64,000 nucleotides of DNA from an uncultured Alphaproteobacteria bacterium (GTDB taxonomy: Bacteria; Pseudomonadota; Alphaproteobacteria; Methylaequorales; Methylaequoraceae). A program made the translations under genes and the position numbers. Under the pieces are notes generated by a model, which saw only the letters and a list, made by a program, of their open reading frames with translations, ran no database searches and was not told where the DNA came from. Positions 52,697 to 61,977 of the stretch are shown piece by piece. The stretch covers positions 62,001-126,000 of the forward strand of contig CABZJY010000003.1 in NCBI GenBank assembly GCA_902526175.1, given 5' to 3'. How positions within the stretch are numbered: position 1 is the first letter of the stretch; each line of letters begins with the position of its first letter.

Positions 52697-52955
52697 AGTA
52701 TTGGTATTGATTTCGTTATTGATTCCAGACATTTCAAAAGGAGTAGGTAGAAAATATGAACCAGAAGAAGGAACCTTTGATAGAAGAAAAAGAATTGTAA
52801 TTCAAAATAAGTGCCGACTAGTCAAACAAACACACGTTCCCGGTGATGTCGTTTGTGAATATCAATCTCAAAAAAGAAGTGACAAAAATAAACAAGTTTT
52901 TCTTGGTGCACCTGGACAAGTTTGCTTAAGAGAAATTATTTGTCCTCTGAAATAA
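52671..52955 (+). CDS. Small exported four-cysteine protein
   Basis: A signal peptide (start at 52671, or at 52686 for a tighter signal) is followed by about 70 basic residues. Four cysteines (NKCRLV, VVCEYQ, QVCLRE, IICPL) could form two periplasmic disulfides. No family is recognised. Last gene of the NHLP-like operon. Confidence 0.5.
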   Translation: MKVIKMIPKVLVLISLLIPDISKGVGRKYEPEEGTFDRRKRIVIQNKCRLVKQTHVPGDVVCEYQSQKRSDKNKQVFLGAPGQVCLREIICPLK

Positions 52956-52967
52956 TACAAATTATAA

Positions 52968-53900
52968 ATGCAACAAGATAAATACCTGAATTTAAGAGCA
53001 AGATGTTGGGAACTTCTTGAACCCGGTTCTGAAAATGATAGCTTAAGTAAAAAAGTAGATATTTTTCTTTTATTATTAATTTCACTAAATGTTTTTTCGG
53101 TAATACTTGAAACAGTAGATCAACTTTATAACAAATATGAAAATTTTTTTTTATACTTTGAGATCTTCTCAGTTTTAATTTTCACTATAGAATATTTTCT
53201 ACGTATTTGGTCATGTGTTACTGAAAAAAAATTTGGTAACAACAATTTAAAAAAAAGAATAAGATTTGTGTTTACTTTTTCAGCAATCATAGATTTGATT
53301 GCTATCTTACCTAGTCTTATTGCACTAATTTATCCTTCTGTTGATTTAAGATTTATAAGAGCACTTAGAATTGTTAGATTACTTAAGTTTTCTAGGTATT
53401 CTAGTTCAATAAATAGCTTATTGTCAGTTTTATGGGATCAGAGAAGATCATTTGGTGCAGCTTTTTTTATATTATTTATAGCTTTGATAATCGCTTCAAG
53501 TGGAATGTATTTAGTAGAAAAAGATGTCCAACCAGACAAATTTGGTAGTATTCCAGACGCAATGTGGTGGGCAGTTGTAACGTTAACCACTGTAGGATAT
53601 GGTGATGTTACTCCTATTACCTCTGTTGGCAGAATTTTTGGTTCAATAATTATTATTTTGGGAATTGGAACTGTTGCACTTCCTTCTGGTATTTTAGCAG
53701 CAGCATTCTCAGATTTTCAAAGACGTAATCAAAAAAAATATGAAGATAAACTTAAAGACATGTTATCTGATAATATAATAGATGATCAGGAAAGAGAAGA
53801 GCTAAAGAAACTTTCAGAGAGCCTTAATCTTTCAGAAGAAGACATAAATTCTATTGAAGGATCAAATAAAATTAATCAACCAACTGATCCTACAAAATGA
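52968..53900 (+). CDS. Voltage-gated potassium channel (Kv type)
   Basis: The 310-aa protein has six spans with an arginine-rich S4 (RFIRALRIVRLLKF) and the K+ selectivity filter TTVGYGD after a pore helix (DAMWWAVVTLT). A short charged coiled-coil tail follows. It would mediate K+ flux across the inner membrane. Its 3' end overlaps the convergent PEP carboxylase gene by 25 bp. Confidence 0.9.
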   Translation: MQQDKYLNLRARCWELLEPGSENDSLSKKVDIFLLLLISLNVFSVILETVDQLYNKYENFFLYFEIFSVLIFTIEYFLRIWSCVTEKKFGNNNLKKRIRFVFTFSAIIDLIAILPSLIALIYPSVDLRFIRALRIVRLLKFSRYSSSINSLLSVLWDQRRSFGAAFFILFIALIIASSGMYLVEKDVQPDKFGSIPDAMWWAVVTLTTVGYGDVTPITSVGRIFGSIIIILGIGTVALPSGILAAAFSDFQRRNQKKYEDKLKDMLSDNIIDDQEREELKKLSESLNLSEEDINSIEGSNKINQPTDPTK

Positions 53901-56900
53901 TTTATGCCACTACTAACTCTTCTAGTACACTCATATAGAGCTTCTAATCTTGCAAAAATGTTGTTTTCTTTGATGTAGTTGATACTTTTTTCATTGATAT
54001 AATTTGATGGTTCTCCAAACCCAACGTAATTATTACCTTTTTTCCCAATTGGAAAAATTTTCTTTAAAATATTTACTGCATTTAAAATATCAAATCTTAT
54101 TAATTTTGCTATTACTTCGTCTCTAGAAACACCTGCTTGATCATTGAATTTTGGAATTTCTACTGACAACAAAAAAATTTCATGAAAAATAGCAACCCTT
54201 ATTCCGTGCATAAGAAGCAATTCATCTCTTATTTCTTTTTCAATTACTCTACCCCTTCCAACTGCAATTCTTCCTTTCGCCTTCCTACCTAGTAACCAAT
54301 TTCTTATTTCCATGTATTCTTGGTGTAATACTCTATAAACTTTATTTAATCTCCAGTGCACGTCAAAAGATTCTAGAAGATTTGCTACTTCTCTCATATT
54401 CTCACTTCTTTTTTGGTCAGCAGTTCTTGTAGACCAATTTAACCACATTCCTGGATCAAAACAATCTACATAAGCCTTCAAGACCTCTATATCACTATAA
54501 GCAAATGAGTATTCTACTATTTTCATAATCCTGTTAAATCTGTCGGATTTATTTACCATCTTATTAAAAGCATTAAAATCTTTTCTTAAAAACTGTCCAA
54601 CACCCCCAAGTGAATTAGCAAACATACCTAATTGTTGTAAAATGCTATTTTGTGGAATAGCTCTAGTTTGACTAGGATGATAAACCAAGGTCTTTACCCC
54701 TGTATCACTTTGTCTTTTTATTGCTCTTGAGCCAGTTGAATGTAAAATGTTACTCCCAAAAACACTCAATAAAGTAGCAAAATTTGGATCATCCATTATT
54801 TTTGTATTGAATTGTTTTATAGTATTTACAAATTCAACTCCAAAGTCAGGTGAGGAATAAAGTGGGTCATCTTCCACTGTATTATTATTAATACAATATT
54901 CAGCAATTCTTGTGATTGCAGAATAGGATAGTTCTTTATTCATGAAATATTGGTATCCATCCCCACCCTGAAAACTTATTTCTCTACAGAAGCCAATTCC
55001 CCAACTTGATATTTTGTTTTTTGTGTAATTACAGTTTACATACTCAAGACGATCTCTAATTGTTAAAGGATGTCCACCTCTTCCAATTGATTCTCCATGT
55101 GTATCAAATATTAGTAGCTGTACATTTTTCATGCCGTTATCATGAAGTACTTTTGCAACTTTTCTTTGAAGATTTTCAATCGAGAGAACTGCGGCTGTCT
55201 GTCCAAGATATCTACCAGCATCTGAAAAACCAGTTTGAATACAAATTTTTCCCCGCTCCAAAATATATTTTTTATAGTGATTATTTTTTATTAATGTTTC
55301 AATTATTGTATGCCCACTGGCAAGCGCTTTTTCTGTTTCAAATAATGGAGAAATATCAATTTTATTCTCAATATTAAATAATTTAGCGTAATAAAGTGCC
55401 GTTAGTGCTGTTAATGCATAATCACATTCTGCTATAAGAAAACGTATTGGTTGGTCTGAATCAATATATTTAAATGCTTGTGCTAAAATCATAAAATACC
55501 TTTTTGCATTCATATTTTCATCAACTAATGTACCAAAATTAATATTTACAGGTTCTACATTCTCAATAAGTTTTGACACAGAATTCAAATAAGTGCTTTT
55601 GTTTGAAGGATCATTAGGATCACCAAGTAAATTAATTTCTTTTGAAATTGCATTGTTAAGCTGACTTGAATTTAACCTTACCTGAGTCCTGGCTAAACCA
55701 AGACCAAAGTTATGAACTTGTGCTTTTAAAATATAAAGATCTTTCAAAATAGATTCTTTTTTCTTAATTTTTTTTTCGAATATGTAGTTTAAAACTTCAT
55801 CTAATGTATTTTTTATAATATCTGTAGAAATTAATAAGTTTTTTTTATTTCTAAAGATAAAGTTTGAAATACTTTTTATTTTTTTACTATTCTTAATTAA
55901 TTGATCTTCTGTTAAATCTTCAAAAATTTTTTTATTTATATTGATTGATATATTTAAAGTATTTTTAATTTTAAAAACTTTTTTAAATAAATTATCGTTC
56001 CTCGAAATTTTTTTTAAAATACGATTCAAATTTTCTTGATAAATAACTAATTGCTCAATTTTGACAAGTAGTCTTTTAGTAAAAGTATCGATCCATGAAA
56101 TATCACCTCTTCCGTCTACATCATACCCAACCCAGGTGTGTAAACTAAAAAAACTAGGTGTTAATTTTAAATAATCTTGAGGAAACTCTTCTTTAGTAAA
56201 CTCAAATAATTGACCGTAAAAAATCGTTAAGGCTTCTTGTAAGTTTTTTAATGCAACTATAGAAATTTTGTGCTCAAAATTTAGTGTGATATTTTTATCA
56301 GGTCGCTGTTCAGTCTGAAATATTTTTTTTATTATTTTCTTCACTTCTGTAATTGAAATTTTTTTTCCTTCGAAATCCGTCATCGTTGCCATGGATGCAA
56401 TATTCTTAAGTGTATCCTCAGTCATTCCGAATGTTGGGTGAGCAGTTAACACAATTCCAAATACATCTTTTTCAATCATTTTTTTAAAATCAGAAAATGA
56501 TTTTTTTGTTTTATTTGGGTTGGAGATAATTTTTTTAAATAAGTTTTTAATAATTTTATTATTTTTATCTAGGTCAACTTCCCCTATATATTTTTTTAGT
56601 TTGTCAACTTTTAATCCTACTGATCCAACAGCCAACCTTTGAATTAATGCTTCAAGCGCGGAATAATTTAACTTACCTTTTTCTAGTCTTCTAGAAATAT
56701 CGAGAGCAAGCATATTTATTGAATTACTAAATGGATCTTTTTCGGCACCAGATCTAATTTTATCCAGATCTTTTTGTAAAATTTTTCTGAGTTGTTGGGT
56801 ATCAATATCTCTATCGACAGGAAAACAACTCCATGTTTCTGGTAGAAGTGGTTTTCTGTAAAGATCCATTTCAGAATGTGCTAATTTTCTAATATTAATG

Positions 56901-56908
56901 CTTGTCAT
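53876..56908 (-). CDS. ppc: Atypical phosphoenolpyruvate carboxylase
   Basis: At 1010 aa it is longer than the usual 880-970. The catalytic His157 sits in VLTAHPTFGMTEDT (usual VLTAHPTEITRRT), and the glycine loop reads FDTHGESIGRGGHP instead of FHGRGGSIGRGGAP. One arginine considered catalytic thus appears replaced, while the second (GRGG) remains. GSRAIKR and a C-terminal Gly are kept. It probably carboxylates PEP to oxaloacetate, but the changes at the active site make activity worth testing. Confidence 0.78.
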   Translation of the reverse strand: MTSINIRKLAHSEMDLYRKPLLPETWSCFPVDRDIDTQQLRKILQKDLDKIRSGAEKDPFSNSINMLALDISRRLEKGKLNYSALEALIQRLAVGSVGLKVDKLKKYIGEVDLDKNNKIIKNLFKKIISNPNKTKKSFSDFKKMIEKDVFGIVLTAHPTFGMTEDTLKNIASMATMTDFEGKKISITEVKKIIKKIFQTEQRPDKNITLNFEHKISIVALKNLQEALTIFYGQLFEFTKEEFPQDYLKLTPSFFSLHTWVGYDVDGRGDISWIDTFTKRLLVKIEQLVIYQENLNRILKKISRNDNLFKKVFKIKNTLNISININKKIFEDLTEDQLIKNSKKIKSISNFIFRNKKNLLISTDIIKNTLDEVLNYIFEKKIKKKESILKDLYILKAQVHNFGLGLARTQVRLNSSQLNNAISKEINLLGDPNDPSNKSTYLNSVSKLIENVEPVNINFGTLVDENMNAKRYFMILAQAFKYIDSDQPIRFLIAECDYALTALTALYYAKLFNIENKIDISPLFETEKALASGHTIIETLIKNNHYKKYILERGKICIQTGFSDAGRYLGQTAAVLSIENLQRKVAKVLHDNGMKNVQLLIFDTHGESIGRGGHPLTIRDRLEYVNCNYTKNKISSWGIGFCREISFQGGDGYQYFMNKELSYSAITRIAEYCINNNTVEDDPLYSSPDFGVEFVNTIKQFNTKIMDDPNFATLLSVFGSNILHSTGSRAIKRQSDTGVKTLVYHPSQTRAIPQNSILQQLGMFANSLGGVGQFLRKDFNAFNKMVNKSDRFNRIMKIVEYSFAYSDIEVLKAYVDCFDPGMWLNWSTRTADQKRSENMREVANLLESFDVHWRLNKVYRVLHQEYMEIRNWLLGRKAKGRIAVGRGRVIEKEIRDELLLMHGIRVAIFHEIFLLSVEIPKFNDQAGVSRDEVIAKLIRFDILNAVNILKKIFPIGKKGNNYVGFGEPSNYINEKSINYIKENNIFARLEALYECTRRVSSGINHFVGSVG

Positions 56909-56990
56909 AAGATTGAAATTTATATATTTTTTATATCATATTTCCAACAGAATTTAATATTTTTATAATTAATTAATTTAAATAAATTTA

Positions 56991-57758
56991 ATGGCTTTAC
57001 TTTCAGAAACAGTTATAGATATCAAACATTGGACAAATAAAACATTCAGTTTTAAAACTACAAGAAATAAGACATTCCGATTTAAAAATGGTGAATTTGC
57101 AATGATTGGTCTTGAAGTTGAAAATAAGCCTCTACTAAGAGCGTATTCTATTGCTAGTCCTAATCATGAAGATCACTTAGAATTTCTCTCTATTAAAGTC
57201 CCAAATGGCCCGCTTACAAGTAAGTTACAGCACATAAAATTAAAAGACGAGATTCTTATAAATTCAAAATCAACAGGTACATTGGTTTGTGACTACCTTT
57301 TACCTGGTAGAAATCTATTTTTACTGTCTACTGGTACTGGCTTAGCACCTTTTATGAGCATAATAAGAGATCCTGAAACATATGAAAAATTTAATAAGGT
57401 GATATTGACTCACACAGTAAGAGAGGTTAAAGAATTGGCGTACAAAGATTTTCTAGAAAATCTTAATAATGATCAATTATATTCTGAAATAACAAAAGGA
57501 AATTTTTTATATTTTAATTCTGTTACAAGAGAAAACTTTGAAAGAACTGGTCGAATAACTACATGGATTAACGAGAATAAACTTACGAACTATCTTAATA
57601 TTGAAAACTTTGATCCAAAACTTGATAGAGTCATGATTTGCGGTTCGGAAGATATGACTTTTGATCTTAAAACACTTTTTGAAAAAAAAGGTTCATCTGA
57701 GGGTTCAACACAAATACAAGGTGGATTCGTAATTGAAAAAGCTTTTGCTGAAAAATAA
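56991..57758 (+). CDS. fpr: Ferredoxin/flavodoxin-NADP+ reductase
   Basis: The 255-aa enzyme has the FAD motif RAYSIASPN, the NADP-binding STGTGLAPFMSIIRD and a C-terminal CGSEDMTFD segment with the FVIEKAFAEK end typical of the bacterial Fpr subclass. It moves electrons between NADPH and ferredoxin or flavodoxin. Its stop shares one base with the GST start. Confidence 0.93.
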   Translation: MALLSETVIDIKHWTNKTFSFKTTRNKTFRFKNGEFAMIGLEVENKPLLRAYSIASPNHEDHLEFLSIKVPNGPLTSKLQHIKLKDEILINSKSTGTLVCDYLLPGRNLFLLSTGTGLAPFMSIIRDPETYEKFNKVILTHTVREVKELAYKDFLENLNNDQLYSEITKGNFLYFNSVTRENFERTGRITTWINENKLTNYLNIENFDPKLDRVMICGSEDMTFDLKTLFEKKGSSEGSTQIQGGFVIEKAFAEK

Positions 57759-58399
57759 TGATAAAACTTGTTTATTTTGACTTCAATTTTTGGAGAGTAG
57801 ATATACTAAGGCTTTGTCTTTCATACTCAAATATCCCTTATACTTATGATAGAGTGCCTAGAGCAGATTGGGCAAAACTAAAACCAAAATTTCCTTTTGG
57901 TCAATTACCTGTAATGATTTTAAATAATAAGCAATTCGGTCACACTCATTCACTAGCAGTATTTTGTGCTAAAAAGGCATCTTTGTATGAAAAAGACGAA
58001 GTAAAAATTTTGACAATTAACCAAGTTTTAGATTGGGCAAACGATATTACCAATAGAATTGCACCCTCAATAAGAGCAGCAATGCGTGATAAAGATTTTG
58101 AAAAATCAAAAAAACTAAGAAAACTTTTCATTAAAAATGATCTCCCAGTCTGGTTTTCATATTTAGAAGAATTATTGAATAATTTCTCTAGTGATAATAA
58201 TTTCTTTACTGATAAATTTAGTATTGCAGATATTACAGCTTGGAGAGTAATATATTGGTTTTATTCGGGTAAACTTGACCAAATTAACTCATCATTTATT
58301 GACGAGTATCCTATTCTAAAAAAATATTTTCTTGATATCAATGCTCATACAAAATTTAGTACTCTTGATGAATTTAAACAAATAACTCAAGGAAATTAA
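57758..58399 (+). CDS. Glutathione S-transferase family protein
   Basis: The protein has 213 aa with a thioredoxin-like N-terminal domain (LVYFDFNFWRVDILRLCLSYSNIPY; FGQLPVMIL with cis-Pro; HTHSLAVFCAKK) and an all-helical C-terminal domain (FSIADITAWRVIYWF). The pattern is closest to sigma-like GSTs; the substrate is unknown. One-base overlap with fpr suggests co-expression. Confidence 0.85.
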   Translation: MIKLVYFDFNFWRVDILRLCLSYSNIPYTYDRVPRADWAKLKPKFPFGQLPVMILNNKQFGHTHSLAVFCAKKASLYEKDEVKILTINQVLDWANDITNRIAPSIRAAMRDKDFEKSKKLRKLFIKNDLPVWFSYLEELLNNFSSDNNFFTDKFSIADITAWRVIYWFYSGKLDQINSSFIDEYPILKKYFLDINAHTKFSTLDEFKQITQGN

Positions 58400-59700
58400 T
58401 TAGCAACCTGTGACTTTAAAGGAAACTTTCTTTTCATCCAAAATAAAATTAATAAACCTGGTAAAGCAAAAAATGTAGAAAAAAGAAAAAAACTTGACCA
58501 TCCCATTATCTCTACAAAAAAACCTGATGGAGAAGCAACGAATGTTCTGGCAATACCCATGAAAGATGATAATAATGCGTACTGCGTTGCAGTATAATTT
58601 AAATTGCATAATCGAGACAAATAGGCTACGAAAGCAGCTGAACCCAGTCCCCCTGATATATTCTCACCTAAAACGGTTATCAATAGAAAATTATAATTTG
58701 GACCAATTTCAGATAAAAAGAAAAATAGAAGATTTGAAAGCATTTGAAGAAATCCAGAGATAAGAAGTGCATTTAAAATACCATAATATTTGACGAATAT
58801 GCCTCCAATAAAAACTCCAATTATAGTTGCAAAAATACCTAAAATTTTACTAGCGTTTGCAATCTCAATATTTGTAAAACCAATTTTCACATAAAAAGGA
58901 TTTGCCATAACCCCTGCGACTGCATCACAAAGTTTAAATGAAAAAATAAATAAAAGTAATAGTAATACCCTTCTAAAGTTTACACGAAAGATAAATTCTT
59001 TAAGCGGGTTGAAATAATCTCTTGCTCCAGCATCTCTAGTTTTCTCTTTTACAGTATCAGGTAGAAAAATTGTTATTAAGAAAAATAATAAGATTATTAG
59101 GCCTAATGAAATAAATACCAATTCCCAGCTAATATATTCTCTCAGATATAAAGCTCCAGCACCTGAAATAATCCCACCAATTCTATATCCAGCTTGGGTC
59201 ATAGCAGCCCCAGCTCCTTGCTCAGACTCTTTAAGAATTTCAATCCTATAAGCATCTATAACAATGTCCTGACTTGCTGAAAAAAATGATACGAACAAAG
59301 CAAATAGCGCTGTAAGGTATATTTGATTAATTATAAGGTCAGTTTCTAAAAAGTTTACCAAAATGGTTCCAGCAGGATTATTAATACCTAGTAGTATTAC
59401 TGAAATTGATAAAAAAAACTGAATAACCATTAACCATGATTTTCTTCTCCCAAAATTATTAGTAAGATATGGAATTTTATAATTATCTAATATTGGTGCC
59501 CACAAAAATTTAACAGTCCAAGGTATTTGGGTAAGGCTAAATAAACCTATTGTTGATAAGTCTATATTTTCTCTTGTGAGCCATATTGCGAGTGTTGATA
59601 ATATTAAGTACAAGGGTAAACCACTTACAATACCCATTAAAAAAACAATTAAAAGATTTTTTGAAAAGTATAGTTTTATTATTTCTTTTAAATCTGACAT
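58396..59700 (-). CDS. AmpG-type MFS transporter
   Basis: The 434-aa carrier has about twelve spans. GLPLYLILSTLAIWLTRENIDLSTIGLFSLTQIPWTVKFLWAPILD and GRRKSWL are characteristic of AmpG-like permeases, and ASQDIVIDAYRIEIL is the strongest block. AmpG imports anhydro-muropeptides; other substrates are possible in this family. It ends convergently with the GST gene, overlapping by 4 bp. Confidence 0.85.
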   Translation of the reverse strand: MSDLKEIIKLYFSKNLLIVFLMGIVSGLPLYLILSTLAIWLTRENIDLSTIGLFSLTQIPWTVKFLWAPILDNYKIPYLTNNFGRRKSWLMVIQFFLSISVILLGINNPAGTILVNFLETDLIINQIYLTALFALFVSFFSASQDIVIDAYRIEILKESEQGAGAAMTQAGYRIGGIISGAGALYLREYISWELVFISLGLIILLFFLITIFLPDTVKEKTRDAGARDYFNPLKEFIFRVNFRRVLLLLLFIFSFKLCDAVAGVMANPFYVKIGFTNIEIANASKILGIFATIIGVFIGGIFVKYYGILNALLISGFLQMLSNLLFFFLSEIGPNYNFLLITVLGENISGGLGSAAFVAYLSRLCNLNYTATQYALLSSFMGIARTFVASPSGFFVEIMGWSSFFLFSTFFALPGLLILFWMKRKFPLKSQVAN

Positions 59701-59771
59701 TTGAAAATTGATTATAAAACAAATTTGAAATAGAATGTTGAAATTGAGAAAAAAAAAACTAATTTAAACCT

Positions 59772-60149
59772 ATGAGATATTTTTTTACTTTTATAATTAC
59801 TTGTATGCCTCTTCTCGGTTTTGCTGACCAAAATATCCCTAATTTAAAAGGAGAATGGTTAGGAATTAACAAAACGATATCTGAATCAAAAGGACTAAAA
59901 ACTTGGGAAAAAAAGGTTATCATTACTGAACAAACTGATAGAAGATTTAAAGGTAGTTTTACATATACAGACGGTTCTAAGACTTTTTATGGAATTATCC
60001 ATCCAGATAATGAGACTTTCACATGGGTAGCTCCAAATAGCAGAGGTTACAATTTTGGAAAAATTATGAGTCCAAATGTAATTAGTGCTTGTTATGTCGA
60101 ACCTGGTATTGATTCAACAGCAGGCTGCGCTACTCTTAAAAAAGATTAG
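59772..60149 (+). CDS. Small exported beta-rich protein
   Basis: A signal peptide (1-18) precedes about 105 residues with the pattern LKGEWLGINKT, FKGSFTYTDGSKTFYGII and two cysteines near the end (SACYVEPGIDSTAGC). This suggests a lipocalin-like barrel closed by a disulfide. No family is recognised. It overlaps the convergent ABC ATPase gene by 14 bp. Confidence 0.6.
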   Translation: MRYFFTFIITCMPLLGFADQNIPNLKGEWLGINKTISESKGLKTWEKKVIITEQTDRRFKGSFTYTDGSKTFYGIIHPDNETFTWVAPNSRGYNFGKIMSPNVISACYVEPGIDSTAGCATLKKD

Positions 60150-60873
60150 AATTTTTTATAAAATTAGATAAAGGTTTATCAGTAGCCTCTTTTAATTTGG
60201 TACTCTTTCCTTTCCAGTGAATTTTTTTATTTGCAAGAAAAATTATTTCGCTAAAGTTTTCCACAGCTCCTTTTATGTCAGAAGAGATAGCAAAAACTGT
60301 CATTTCCCTTTTTTTTGATAAGCCTTTTATAATTTTAAATATTTTATTTGACTTTATAGGGTCTAAACCAGCTGTTGGTTCATCCAAAAATAGGAAATTG
60401 GGTTTAAATGCAATTGCTCTTGCAATAGCAACCCTTTTTTTCATTCCACCAGAAAGTTCATTAGGATATAAACTTGCAACATCGTGATCTAAATCAACCA
60501 TTTTTAAGAGAGAAAGTGATTCATTGTAGTTTTGTTTTTTGCTTTTCTTGTAGAGATCTTTAAACATAATATTTTCCCATACAGATAAACTGTCAAAAAG
60601 TGCATCTTTTTGGAAAACAACACCTAAATTTTTTAAACCAAATTCATTCTTATTGACCAAATATTTATTGATGTGTGTATCATCATAATATATATCACCT
60701 CTGAAAGGTTTTATTAGTCCAATAATACATTTTAAAAGAGTTGTTTTTCCTGATGAACCCTGACCAATAACACAAATTGAATTTTTTGAAGAAATATTAA
60801 AAGAAATATTTTTCAATACAATTTGATTACCAAACTTAATTGATAGATTTTCAACTTTGACATTATTTTCCAT
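60136..60873 (-). CDS. Orphan MlaF-like ABC transporter ATPase
   Basis: In 245 aa it shows Walker A GQGSSGKTT, the MlaF-type Q-loop FQKDALFDSLSVWENI, an intact signature LSGGMKKR and Walker B FLFLDEPTAGLDP. The H-loop His is not obvious: the usual THD reads ISSD. No permease gene is adjacent. It may serve a second Mla-like permease, or provide the ATPase for the complex at 12.2 kb, whose own MlaF has a degraded signature. Confidence 0.82.
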   Translation of the reverse strand: MENNVKVENLSIKFGNQIVLKNISFNISSKNSICVIGQGSSGKTTLLKCIIGLIKPFRGDIYYDDTHINKYLVNKNEFGLKNLGVVFQKDALFDSLSVWENIMFKDLYKKSKKQNYNESLSLLKMVDLDHDVASLYPNELSGGMKKRVAIARAIAFKPNFLFLDEPTAGLDPIKSNKIFKIIKGLSKKREMTVFAISSDIKGAVENFSEIIFLANKKIHWKGKSTKLKEATDKPLSNFIKNSNLF

Positions 60874-60906
60874 ATATTGTGTAAATATTAGTATATAATT
60901 TGAATA

Positions 60907-61641
60907 ATGTTAAATAATTTAAAGCCTAATTCGAGTTTCTTTAAAAAAGGTAGTGTAATTATAGCTGGAGCTGGTCCAGGGGACATAAATAAAATCACTC
61001 TTCAAGTTTACTATGCAATAAAATTCTCAGATGTGATAATTTATGATGGTCTAGTAAATGAGAAACTTTTAAAAATAAAAAAAAAAAATGCAAAATTAAT
61101 TTTTGCTGGTAAAACATTTGGCAATAAGTCCTGTACTCAAGCTGAAATTATTTCATGGATAGAAAATTACGTTAAAAATAATAAGAGGGTTTTAAGGCTT
61201 AAAAGCGGAGATCCATCAATTTTTGGGCGTGGTTCAGAAGAAATAAGTGAACTTAAACGATTGAAAATTCCTTTTAAGGTTTTTTCTGGTATTACTGCAG
61301 TTCAAGAAGCTATGAAAAATTTAAATTTAAATTATTTTCAGAATTCTGGTTCTTTTTCATTAGTGACAGGTCACAAACCCGTAAAAGAAACCAGTCATGA
61401 AATAGATTTTCAAGCTATGGGAAAATACAATGGAATCATAGTCATCTACATGGGATTAAGCCAAATAGGTAAAATCTCACGGAGTTTAATAAAGGGAGGG
61501 AAAAAAAAGGAAACATCTGTGAGTATAATTTCAAGAATATCAATGAAGAATGAAAAGGTTTACAAGTCAAATCTTTTTGAATGTTCAAAAGACAAACATA
61601 GTTTTGGTTTGAAATCTCCAGCCATTATAATTATTCATTAA
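60907..61641 (+). CDS. cobA: Uroporphyrinogen-III C-methyltransferase (SUMT)
   Basis: The 244-aa SAM-dependent methylase makes precorrin-2 for sirohaem or cobalamin. The signatures VIIAGAGPGDINKITLQ and LKSGDPSIFGRG are intact, as is YDGLVN. It stands 33 bp from the divergent ATPase gene and just before the cobalamin riboswitch. No other corrin-ring gene is present in the window, so sirohaem synthesis is as likely as B12 use. Confidence 0.9.
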   Translation: MLNNLKPNSSFFKKGSVIIAGAGPGDINKITLQVYYAIKFSDVIIYDGLVNEKLLKIKKKNAKLIFAGKTFGNKSCTQAEIISWIENYVKNNKRVLRLKSGDPSIFGRGSEEISELKRLKIPFKVFSGITAVQEAMKNLNLNYFQNSGSFSLVTGHKPVKETSHEIDFQAMGKYNGIIVIYMGLSQIGKISRSLIKGGKKKETSVSIISRISMKNEKVYKSNLFECSKDKHSFGLKSPAIIIIH

Positions 61642-61681
61642 AAAGTTGATCTGAAAATTAATAATCTTATAATCAAGATAT

Positions 61682-61827
61682 GATTGGTGCTCTATTGAGA
61701 TAATAGGGAAACCAGTGGAAATCTGGTACAGTCCCCGCTACTGTGTAGAGATATGTCCTTTTAGTAAGCCACTGAGAAATTGGGAAGGCAAAAGGAATAA
61801 AGTCTTAAGTCAGGAAACCTGCCAATC
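61682..61827 (+). ncRNA. Cobalamin (AdoCbl-type) riboswitch
   Basis: In the 336-bp gap before the btuB-like gene, GATTGG (61682-61687) pairs with CCAATC (61822-61827) to close the element. Inside are GGGAAACCAGTGGAAATCTGG, the core ACAGTCCCCGCTACTGTG, AGTAAGCCACTG, and the B12 box AGTCAGGAAACCTGCC (61808-61823). All main conserved blocks of the cobalamin riboswitch are present in order. It would lower receptor expression when cobalamin is abundant. Confidence 0.95.
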
Positions 61828-61873
61828 TAGCGTCATTCGAACAATATACGGGTAGATATTTTGTTGTGGATTT

Positions 61874-61913
61874 CCATTGAGGTGGCGTGTGAAACCTCAG
61901 TGGGTAATTTTTT
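61874..61913 (+). terminator. Intrinsic terminator of the riboswitch expression platform
   Basis: CCATTGAGGT (61874-61883) pairs with ACCTCAGTGG (61894-61903) over ten positions with one G-U, a 10-nt loop lies between, and a TAATTTTTT tract (61905-61913) follows. It lies 46 nt after the riboswitch aptamer and 65 bp before the start codon, so control is probably by premature termination. Confidence 0.7.
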
Positions 61914-61977
61914 CCCGCTTGATTATAACTTTTAGAAGAAATTGTATTCTTAAATACATGCTCTATGTGGAGAAAAA

